A model generated the notes under the pieces. It made no database searches and was not told the DNA's origin. It was given only the letters and a program-made list of their open reading frames with translations. DNA of 64,000 nucleotides from NCBI GenBank assembly GCA_009789175.1, contig CP046866.1, positions 186,001 to 250,000 of the forward strand, written 5' to 3'. Source of the DNA: Salinibaculum litoreum. Its GTDB lineage: Archaea; Halobacteriota; Halobacteria; Halobacteriales; Haloarculaceae. Shown one piece after another: positions 27,069-33,649 of the stretch. Both the position numbers and the translations under genes were made by a program. Numbering within the stretch: the stretch's first letter is position 1; each line of letters starts with the position of its first letter.

Positions 27069-27092
27069 TGTACCCCGGTCCAGTGTAGTGAT

Positions 27093-27344
27093 ATGGTCGA
27101 CAAAGAAGACCTGCGAGAGCAGTTCACCGAGGCCTTCGAGGGCGCAGACTATCCGATAAACAGTCCGATGGACCTTGTTCCGGCGCTGCCGGACGGGCCA
27201 TCGACGACATTCGAATCGGGGGATTTCTCGATGACAGCAATGGAGCTGAACACGAAAGTAAGCGGCGCCGAGTTCCCCTACGAAGATGTGGAGTCCTTCG
27301 TCGACGAAGTGATGGATGGACTCGAAGAGCAGGGCCTCATCTGA
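27093..27344 (+). CDS. MTH865-like small protein
   Basis: 83 residues. MVDKEDLREQFTEAFEGADYPINSPMDLVPALPDGPSTTFESGDFSMTAMEL and a C-terminal helix match the archaeal MTH865 family (an EF-hand-like helical fold by structural studies of the founding member). Function unknown. Own leaderless promoter. Confidence 0.85.
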   Translation: MVDKEDLREQFTEAFEGADYPINSPMDLVPALPDGPSTTFESGDFSMTAMELNTKVSGAEFPYEDVESFVDEVMDGLEEQGLI

Positions 27345-27356
27345 CTGTGACGTAAC

Positions 27357-27367
27357 CGATTTATACG
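27357..27367 (+). promoter_or_regulatory. TATA box of the tRNA-Gln gene
   Basis: CGATTTATACG lies about 27 nt upstream of the first base of the tRNA. Confidence 0.6.
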
Positions 27368-27389
27368 CTGCTTCCGAACGTGCGTTCGA

Positions 27390-27495
27390 AGTCCCGTGGT
27401 GTAGTGGCCAATCATAGTGGCCTTTGGATTGTAATCGTAGTCACGCGGTTGCGAGGAGAAAGCCACTGACGGCGGTTCGAATCCGCCCGGGACTA
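27390..27495 (+). tRNA. tRNA-Gln (anticodon UUG) with a ~33-nt intron
   Basis: The acceptor stem pairs AGTCCCG (27390-27396) with CGGGACT (27488-27494), discriminator A at 27495. The T-arm is GGCGG-TTCGAAT-CCGCC. The anticodon stem pairs GTGGC with GCCAC. The loop begins CTTTGG, so the anticodon is TTG. About 33 extra nt (starting ATTGTAATCG and ending GGAGAA) follow position 37; the intron contains a hairpin (TAATCG with CGGTTG). Removal leaves a 73-nt tRNA. An intron in tRNA-Gln(UUG) is known from Haloferax volcanii, so the archaeal splicing endonuclease presumably removes this one. Confidence 0.92.
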
Positions 27496-27661
27496 TCCTG
27501 TTCGCACGTCAGCGAACCGAGTAGCCGAACAGCCATTTTCGACCTCAGGTGCGTGGGTGGCCAGACGACGGCCGAGACACGCCTGCTGTCGGCCACGAGT
27601 TGCCGACGGGTCACGGCCACAGTGCCAGTATCCTTTTACAGCAGACGGAGGTGGTGACCAC

Positions 27662-28339
27662 ATGGGCTTTTCAGAGACGACCAAAACGAGTCTCATCACC
27701 GGATTGGCACTGCTCGCGCCGCTCGTAATCACGTTCGTCGCCATCCAGCTCCTCTTCAGCTGGCTCCGTGGTTTCCTGAACCCGATAATCGAAAGTGCCG
27801 ACCTCGTGACGCTGTCGGGGAACATCGAAATCGTCGCGGAGGTTATTGCACTCTGTCTCCTGCTTGCGGGTATCGCGTTGCTCGGCTATTTTGCCCAGCG
27901 AAGCGTCGGAATCGGTTTGTTCAGCCTGCTCGACCGGGTCATCGGCCTCATCCCGATGGTGAGTGTCATCTACACTAGCGTCCGGCAGGTCTCGAACGCG
28001 CTGATGGAAGGCGAGTCGCGCTACGAGAGCGCGACGCTGGTCGAGTACCCCCGCGAGGGTGTCTACTCCATCGGTTTTGTCACCTCCGAGAGTCCGACGC
28101 CGGTCCAGAACAGCGTCGGCGAGGAGGTCTACAACGTCTACCTCCCGAACAGTCCCAACCCCACACAGGGGCGGTTCGTGCTCGTGCCGGAAGACCAGGT
28201 CCACGATGTGGATATGAGTGTGAGTCAGTCGATTCGACTGCTCGTGACGACTGGTATCGCCGAGGACCAGCAGGAACTGGCGGAGTACAGCCACGACCTG
28301 GACGCGTTCGACGGCGAGAAAGCGGCCGACGGCGACTAG
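27662..28339 (+). CDS. DUF502 family membrane protein
   Basis: 225 residues. Two TM helices (about 12-33 and 55-80) separated by a loop, then a conserved cytoplasmic/peripheral domain with IPMVSVIYTSVRQVSNAL, GVYSIGFVTSE and VYLPNSPNPTQGRFVLVPEDQVHDVDMSV, which is the DUF502 signature. The ATG at 27662 has a Shine-Dalgarno-like GGAGGTGGTGA at 27647-27657 and a TATA-like CCTTTTAC further upstream. Function unknown. It overlaps the convergent acetyltransferase by 4 nt. Confidence 0.9.
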   Translation: MGFSETTKTSLITGLALLAPLVITFVAIQLLFSWLRGFLNPIIESADLVTLSGNIEIVAEVIALCLLLAGIALLGYFAQRSVGIGLFSLLDRVIGLIPMVSVIYTSVRQVSNALMEGESRYESATLVEYPREGVYSIGFVTSESPTPVQNSVGEEVYNVYLPNSPNPTQGRFVLVPEDQVHDVDMSVSQSIRLLVTTGIAEDQQELAEYSHDLDAFDGEKAADGD

Positions 28340-29061
28340 AGGTACGCGGCGTCCCAGCGAGTGGGCTTGCGGGCGTTACCACACTCGTCACACTGGATAC
28401 GGCCCGATGCGTCCATGGCGTTGGCGAGCTGGTCGCACTTGCCACACCAGTACCCGTAGATGTCCTCTGCACTCTTGTCGGTGTAGACGACGTAGAAGGA
28501 GTCGATAGAACCGGTTTCCTCGTTTTCGCGGTCGACGTAGACCGTTTCGCCGTCCTCCAATTCGACTGCCTGCATCCGGTCGGCCTCGACTTCCGCGTAG
28601 ACGTTCTCGACGTATGGGGTACCGTCGATATCGACTTCCTCCTCGCCAACCTTCACGAGTCCCCGGTTCTCGTAGAAGGCGTTCCCGCCGGCGTTGTCCG
28701 CGAGGACGCGTCCGCGGAGGTTGGCTGCGCCGACGCTGGCGAGGTGATTCTTGGTCGCCTTGAACAGGTCGATACCGATGTCCTCACCGCGGTAGTCGGG
28801 GTCGACGTGAAGCCAGAGAATCTCTCCGGTGTCACCGCTGATGAACGAATCCGAGAAGGCGACCACCTGGTCGTTGGTCTCGGCGACCAGCAGGACCTTG
28901 TCTTCGTCTTCCAGCAGATTCCGGAGTCGGTTCTCGTCGTACCACTCCTCGATGGCACCGATGATGGCCTTCGGGTCCAGGGTGTACGACGCCTGCAGCG
29001 ACCGGCGAGCGACATCTCTGATAGCGGGCCTATCGTCGGCACGGGCTTCTCGAATCTCCAT
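28336..29061 (-). CDS. GNAT acetyltransferase fused to a DUF5816-type zinc domain
   Basis: 241 residues. Residues 1-155 are a GNAT domain (MEIREARADDRPAI..., acetyl-CoA loop region HVDPDYRGEDIGIDLF, NAGGNAFYENRG). The C-terminal ~75 residues carry four cysteines in WCGKCDQLANAMDASGRIQCDECGN. That domain matches the whole of the small protein at 37563-37802 (same DSFYVVYTD/GPFYVVYAT lead-in). The ATG at 29061 is chosen over upstream in-frame codons that lack the family fold. The enzyme may acetylate small molecules or proteins; target unknown. Confidence 0.88.
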   Translation of the reverse strand: MEIREARADDRPAIRDVARRSLQASYTLDPKAIIGAIEEWYDENRLRNLLEDEDKVLLVAETNDQVVAFSDSFISGDTGEILWLHVDPDYRGEDIGIDLFKATKNHLASVGAANLRGRVLADNAGGNAFYENRGLVKVGEEEVDIDGTPYVENVYAEVEADRMQAVELEDGETVYVDRENEETGSIDSFYVVYTDKSAEDIYGYWCGKCDQLANAMDASGRIQCDECGNARKPTRWDAAYL

Positions 29062-29426
29062 ACGCGTTGGTTCACGCCGATGTGCAATAAACGTACAGCA
29101 CACTCCCGCCCCGCCCGGACAGTCGGTCCTGCCCCGTCGAATCACCGGAAGGGGTCCGGCAGTCCCGGTTGACTGTTCGTACTCTCCAAGTGGGTCTATC
29201 CCAGTGTGTGGCTGGAACCTCACCGACTGGTCCAACACCCTGCGTAATATCAGGGATATAATAGCAATACCGCACCGACTGACGTGGCGAGTTTCGCGGG
29301 ACTCGATGGGAGCGGGGCTGCATTTGGGGTTTGTTGGCGTGCTGTCTCCTGTCGTAACGCTAAAGAGTCGAACCACCGTTTATATCTACAAGATGACTAA
29401 CACGCGGTTCGTCTGGAGGTGGTGCC
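29062..29426. other. Divergent intergenic region, 365 nt, no gene seen
   Basis: Lies between the divergent acetyltransferase and HD-domain genes. It holds a TATA-like GTTTATATC at 29378-29386 on the plus strand and a Shine-Dalgarno-like GGAGGTGG at 29415-29422 before the GTG at 29427. The AT-rich stretch around 29248-29266 (GTAATATCAGGGATATAAT) could serve either direction. No tRNA or conserved protein is readable. Confidence 0.5.
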
Positions 29427-30107
29427 GTGGGTGTTGAGATACGCGAGTCGCCCGTCTCAGAGGAGGAGTTTGCTCGGATGGAGGAGTTCGTCCGGGATTA
29501 TCTGACGGCAAGCGTCGAGAGCGAAGAGGAAGGCGGCAGGATGCGGTGGTACCCCTGGCACTCCGCCGAGTACCGGTTCAACCACATCCGAAACGTCGTG
29601 GAACTCTCCGCGGAGATTGCCCGCGAGGAGGGTGCAAACGTCGACATCACCCGCGTCGCGGCACTGTTTCACGACATCGCCAAACTCGAAGTCGAACAGG
29701 ACGCACACGCCGAGGAGGGCGCTCGCATCGCACGGGAGTATCTGACCACGCAGTGTGAGTACCCACAGTCCTTCATCGACCAGGTCTGTGGGGCCGTCGC
29801 GGACCACTCCTACCAGGGGGAGTTGACGGACCTGCCAAAGGAGACCCAGTGTCTCATCGAGGCGGACATCCTCGACAAGGTCGGCGCAAACGGCGCGGCG
29901 CTGATGCTGTTGCGGATGGGCTATGAGTCCCGCACGCACATGGACGCCGCCGAGATGGTCGGCCGGGTCCTCGAACGCGGGAAAGACGCCAAAAAGCGCG
30001 TCAGAAGCCAGACCGCACAGGACGTGGCTCACCGCCGGCTCAAACGCGTCAAGTGGTTCCGTGAGTGGCTCGACGCCGAGGTTGCCGGTATCGACCTCGA
30101 CGACTAG
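29427..30107 (+). CDS. HD-domain phosphohydrolase
   Basis: 226 residues, GTG start preceded by GGAGGTGG. Metal-binding motif residues are H53 (FNHIRNVVEL), H82-D83 (ALFHDIAKLE), a later His in AVADHSYQG and Asp in EADILDKVG, giving a full HD set. Such proteins hydrolyse nucleotides or phosphoesters. The N-terminal ~40 residues are acidic and charged. Substrate unknown. Convergent and overlapping by 4 nt with the LysE-type gene. Confidence 0.9.
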   Translation: MGVEIRESPVSEEEFARMEEFVRDYLTASVESEEEGGRMRWYPWHSAEYRFNHIRNVVELSAEIAREEGANVDITRVAALFHDIAKLEVEQDAHAEEGARIAREYLTTQCEYPQSFIDQVCGAVADHSYQGELTDLPKETQCLIEADILDKVGANGAALMLLRMGYESRTHMDAAEMVGRVLERGKDAKKRVRSQTAQDVAHRRLKRVKWFREWLDAEVAGIDLDD

Positions 30108-30784
30108 AGCAGGGCACCTGCCGCCGCGGCGAGAAACGCCACACCGAACCCACAGAGCACGAGCGCGCTCACAGCGGCCACGGCGGGCGTCGCCGTCTCG
30201 AAGCGCTCACCGGTAGCCACCAGTCCGGCCGGAAACCCGGTTATCCAGATGAGAATACCACCGAACAGGCCCGCGAGCAGCGCCGGACTCCCGGTCTCGA
30301 CGACGAGAATTCCCGACAGCGACCCACCGAGTTGCGTCTCGGCAAGCAGGTCGTGTGTTCCCGGAGTCAGCAGCCCAACACCGACCGTCAGCCAGAACAC
30401 GATCTGATAGGGGTTGGTCAGTGCCAGCACGAACGCTCGCCGGAAGCCCTTGCTCTCGCCTTCGGGTGTCTCCGTCTGTGTTAGCGTTGCTCGCACGCCT
30501 CTGGCAGCGTCGACGCCGAAATATAGCATGAGGAGTCCACCGACGGCAAAGAGAACGCCTCGGAGCCCGGGGACGGTTTCGACGACGGCCACGATGCCCG
30601 CCAGCGAGAGGACCAGAAAACAGAGGTCGGCGGTCAGCGCACCCAGTCCCGCTTTAAATCCGGCCTGCCAGCCCCGGAGGACACTCTCTTCGGCGATGAT
30701 GGCGTTCATCGGACCCGGCGGTGCCGCAAGCGCAAGCCCGAAGACGGCACCGGCAAGCAGCGTCGTCAGCGTCTCCCCGATCAT
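30104..30784 (-). CDS. LysE/RhtB family amino-acid exporter-like protein
   Basis: 226 residues, six TM helices (first about 5-25 and 35-60). The diagnostic motif LALAAPPGPMNAIIAEESVLRGW sits near the N-terminus, and ALTNPYQIVFWLTV in the fourth helix. Members export basic amino acids, homoserine or threonine, and the haloarchaeal substrates are not defined. Starts 12 nt after the stop of the upstream gene at 30797, so it may be co-transcribed with the two membrane proteins upstream. Confidence 0.9.
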   Translation of the reverse strand: MIGETLTTLLAGAVFGLALAAPPGPMNAIIAEESVLRGWQAGFKAGLGALTADLCFLVLSLAGIVAVVETVPGLRGVLFAVGGLLMLYFGVDAARGVRATLTQTETPEGESKGFRRAFVLALTNPYQIVFWLTVGVGLLTPGTHDLLAETQLGGSLSGILVVETGSPALLAGLFGGILIWITGFPAGLVATGERFETATPAVAAVSALVLCGFGVAFLAAAAGALL

Positions 30785-30796
30785 AGTTTCACACTA

Positions 30797-31456
30797 TCAG
30801 TTGCTGGTTCGTGTCTCCAGTTGGTCGGCAATGTACCTCGATACGTCGGTGAGATGTGCCGTGCCCCAGATGGCGACAATGACAGCGCCGACGGTGTCAA
30901 AGAGGAGGTCGAGCATCGAGTCATCGAGGCCGTGCTGGGTGAGCAACGCGTCGTTGCCGAGCATCCGAGCGAGTTCACCCAGCGAAAACTCGATGACCTC
31001 CCAGATGACCCCGAAGGCCAGCACGAAGAGGAGGATGAAAACGAACATGAACCGCCGGGGGAGGTGAATCTCGTCGGAGTGGACATCCAGTGCACGGGCG
31101 GTCGAGTAGCCCACGGCAGCGACAACCGATGAGGACAGCGCATGCGTAACGTGGTCAAATCCTGGCACCCCATAGAGGTTTCCCTCCGAGCCAGGCAACC
31201 CCGCGACGCCGAAGGCGTGCAGGAAGACAGCACCGGTAATCCAGAGCGTCAGCGCCGGGTCCATCGGGATGTCGTAGTCCCGTTCCAGAATGGGCGGAAT
31301 CTGCGTGGCGAGAACGCCAACCAGCGCGTTGACGAAGATAGTCGTGCTACCTTCCCAGATGCCGACGAACATGATACCGACCAGCCCCGTCTCCATGGCG
31401 TACGAGGCCTGCTTCTGGCGGTGCTTGCTGATGCCGATGCGGTCGCGTATTCTCAT
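30797..31456 (-). CDS. Membrane protein, YjdF/DUF2238-like
   Basis: 219 residues, about six TM helices. The conserved acidic-helix elements are DHVTHALSSSVVAAVGYSTARALD, FGVIWEVIEFSLGE and LDLLFDTVGAVIVAIWG, which resemble the YjdF family. No function is known. Its ATG overlaps the stop of the upstream membrane gene by 4 nt (ATGA), so it is the second gene of a small membrane-protein operon. Confidence 0.78.
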   Translation of the reverse strand: MRIRDRIGISKHRQKQASYAMETGLVGIMFVGIWEGSTTIFVNALVGVLATQIPPILERDYDIPMDPALTLWITGAVFLHAFGVAGLPGSEGNLYGVPGFDHVTHALSSSVVAAVGYSTARALDVHSDEIHLPRRFMFVFILLFVLAFGVIWEVIEFSLGELARMLGNDALLTQHGLDDSMLDLLFDTVGAVIVAIWGTAHLTDVSRYIADQLETRTSN

Positions 31457-32085
31457 CTGTCGACCTCCACGTCGATTCCTTCGGGGATGCGCCGCTCGAT
31501 GCGAGCGGTCCGGCGGACGTAGAACTCGAAGATAAGTCCGGCAAGAATGCCCGCGATGAAGGAGGCGACGAACTCAAGCATCACTGCCCGCTCGATGGCC
31601 GCCTCGTCAGCCCCCAGTCCGTCGAGAAATGTGGTTCCGAGCCAGATGTCTGCGGCCCACCGGGTCCACGCCCAGACGCCGGCGACGGCCATGGTCGTCA
31701 CCACGACGAACGCGACAGCAAAGGACGGCGTCATCCTGACGTTAGTGAAGATATGTAACTCCACGGCGAGAACGAGTGCCAGCGCCGCAACCGAGAGATA
31801 GGTCGCGATGCGGTTGCTGAGGGCGAACGTGGCGAATGCCCGACCCAGCACGGGCAGACAGGCAAGGAGCAGTACCTCCCAGGGAAGCATCGTCCGCACG
31901 GAGAAAAACGCCAGTGGCGGGATGAGTACGAGAGCGAGGACAGCCAGCGCGAACCCTCCCCAGAGGATGTCCCCGGTCAGAAATCCCTCGACGGCTACGA
32001 GTGCGACCACGCCCGAAATCGCCCATGCGAGTGCGGCGTTGAGTCGGGCACCCCGCAGCAGTTGCTCGAACTGAATCTCGGCCAT
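31453..32085 (-). CDS. Integral membrane protein of unknown function
   Basis: 210 residues with six hydrophobic segments. N-terminus MAEIQFEQLLRGARLNAALAW is amphipathic, and the C-terminus is charged (RRTARIERRIPEGIDVEVDR). It resembles the neighbouring YjdF-like protein in helix layout but lacks its motifs. It overlaps the downstream gene by 4 nt, so the two proteins are probably partners. No named family recognised. Confidence 0.7.
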   Translation of the reverse strand: MAEIQFEQLLRGARLNAALAWAISGVVALVAVEGFLTGDILWGGFALAVLALVLIPPLAFFSVRTMLPWEVLLLACLPVLGRAFATFALSNRIATYLSVAALALVLAVELHIFTNVRMTPSFAVAFVVVTTMAVAGVWAWTRWAADIWLGTTFLDGLGADEAAIERAVMLEFVASFIAGILAGLIFEFYVRRTARIERRIPEGIDVEVDR

Positions 32086-32295
32086 GCGGGAGTGTTCCGC
32101 TCGCCGCCGTAAAAGCTATCGGCCGGCCCTGCCACGATGTCGCCAGTCGATGTCTCCGGGACACGACTCCGGATTGGACGGTCCGTTCCTGATTCACGGG
32201 ACCTCTTTGACTCGGTCCCTCATAGAGTCGGATTGACGTGCCTACACTTGACAATACCACTGCCGAAGATGCAGGCTCGGTTTAGATACTGTCTA

Positions 32296-32326
32296 AAGTT
32301 TAAACTTGTAGGAAATAACGTACGTT
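32296..32326. promoter_or_regulatory. Two perfect palindromes upstream of the Bas-like operon
   Basis: AAGTTTAAACTT and AACGTACGTT are perfect palindromes 9 bp apart, in an AT-rich tract about 80-110 nt before the first start codon. They are candidate binding sites for a dimeric regulator, or for upstream DNA bending. Confidence 0.35.
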
Positions 32327-32371
32327 CAACTTTCTTCCGGAGAGTGAAAATCATTTTTGATAATCGGGTCA

Positions 32372-32398
32372 CTACATATTTATCGAAAGTTCCGATAA
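32372..32398 (+). promoter_or_regulatory. TATA region overlapped by inverted repeat
   Basis: CTACATATTTATCG contains a TATA-like ACATATTTA. The arms TTATCG (32380-32385) and CGATAA (32393-32398) form a 6-bp inverted repeat with a 7-bp spacer that overlaps the promoter and the expected start region before the ATG at 32408. Confidence 0.45.
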
Positions 32399-32407
32399 CA
32401 CGCGTCG

Positions 32408-33649
32408 ATGAAAGACGCGTGCAGACGGAGAACAGTACTCCGCGGCATCGCTGGAGGGGCGGCCGTCGCTTCGCTCTCCGGCTGTATCGGCGCGGTCACC
32501 GATTCAAATCAGCCCGTGAAATTTGGGCTGATAACACCGTTGAGTGGGCAACTAGAGCGTGTTGGCACCCACCACAAGCGCACGGTCGAGCAAGCCGCAG
32601 CCGATATCAACCGGGCTGGCGGAATCGACGGCCGTGAGGTCGAGGTGTCGGCCGTCGATAGCGAGCTAGACCCGGAGAAATCCGTCGAGAAGTTCGGCTC
32701 ACTCGTCGATTCGGGTATCGTCGGGCTCGTGGGCGGGCTCACGAGTGGCGTGTCGATGGCGTTGGTGCCGGAGGCAGCCGACGCTGGCGTCATGACGGTC
32801 AGTCCGTCGAGTACGAGCCCCCAGCTTACCGACGCCGGACGCAGTGACGGCCGGAAGTACTTCGGTCGCACCGTCTCCAGTGACGCCATCCAGGCGGCTG
32901 CGATGGCCAAGGTGATGCACTCCTCGCAATATCTCGGTGCTGAGTCGGTCGCGCTGTTGAGTATCGACAACTCCTTTGGCGCCGGCCTCGCGCAGGCACA
33001 GCGTTCGAACCTCGACGCTGACGTCGTCGCCGACGTTCGGTACGACCCGTCAGTCTCGTCGTTCGACGATGTACTCGCCGAGACGTTCGCGAACGACCCC
33101 GACGCAGTCGGGTTCACGAGCGTCTCTGGGCAGGAACATGGCATTCTCGACGCGTACGCCCAGTCCGAGTACGAGGCACCGTGGGTGTTCTCCGCCGGGA
33201 TGTTCGGTGGCGAACTTCCGTCGTTCTACGAGGGATTTTACAGCGCGTCCCTCTCGTCGACCCGGACCGACGGCTACTTCGATATCGCCCAGCGCCTGTC
33301 GGATATCACGCCGCTTGCGTCCTACTCCGAGAACGCCTACGACGCGCTGTTTCTGATGGCGATGGCTGCCGAACAGGCGGGCGAGATAAGCGGGACTGCC
33401 ATCGCAGACACGATTCAGTCCGTTTCCGGTGGTTCCGGGCACACCATCTCTGTCGGGGAGTTCGACCGCGTTCGCTCGCTCGTCGAGGCTGGTCGGGAAC
33501 TGAACTATCGGGGTGCATCGGGGCCGCTCGACCTGACTGCGGACCTCGAACCTCTGAGTTCCTATCTCATCCAGCACGTGGAGGACGGTTCCGTGGTGTC
33601 GCTGGAACTCCTCAATCGTCAGTTCTTCCAGTCGGGAGGTGACCAATGA
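32408..33649 (+). CDS. Substrate-binding lipoprotein, branched-chain amino-acid type (BasB-like)
   Basis: 413 residues. A Tat lipoprotein signal (RRRTVLRGIAGGAAVASLSGC26) anchors it outside the membrane. The body is a type I periplasmic-binding fold of the Leu/Ile/Val family: KFGLITPLSGQLERVGTHH, AADINRAGGIDGREVEV, SPSSTSPQLTDAGRS and SENAYDALFLMAMAAEQAG. No ABC permease or ATPase gene follows; instead the stop codon overlaps the start of a chemotaxis transducer. This matches the Halobacterium BasB-BasT arrangement, in which a binding protein senses amino acids for chemotaxis. The ligand here is inferred from fold only. Confidence 0.9.
   Translation: MKDACRRRTVLRGIAGGAAVASLSGCIGAVTDSNQPVKFGLITPLSGQLERVGTHHKRTVEQAAADINRAGGIDGREVEVSAVDSELDPEKSVEKFGSLVDSGIVGLVGGLTSGVSMALVPEAADAGVMTVSPSSTSPQLTDAGRSDGRKYFGRTVSSDAIQAAAMAKVMHSSQYLGAESVALLSIDNSFGAGLAQAQRSNLDADVVADVRYDPSVSSFDDVLAETFANDPDAVGFTSVSGQEHGILDAYAQSEYEAPWVFSAGMFGGELPSFYEGFYSASLSSTRTDGYFDIAQRLSDITPLASYSENAYDALFLMAMAAEQAGEISGTAIADTIQSVSGGSGHTISVGEFDRVRSLVEAGRELNYRGASGPLDLTADLEPLSSYLIQHVEDGSVVSLELLNRQFFQSGGDQ

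Larger units (their letters stand above)
32086..32407. other. AT-rich intergenic region upstream of the binding-protein/transducer operon
   Basis: This 322-nt region separates a minus-strand membrane gene from the plus-strand operon. Its right half is much AT-richer than its surroundings and contains AAGTTTAAACTT (32296-32307), AACGTACGTT (32317-32326) and an inverted repeat near the start codon. No gene was recognised in it. Confidence 0.6.

Noticed and set aside
29062-29426. A structured RNA in the divergent gap
   Set aside because: No tRNA, SRP or RNase P-like pairing could be found by eye; only promoter-like and Shine-Dalgarno-like elements are seen.
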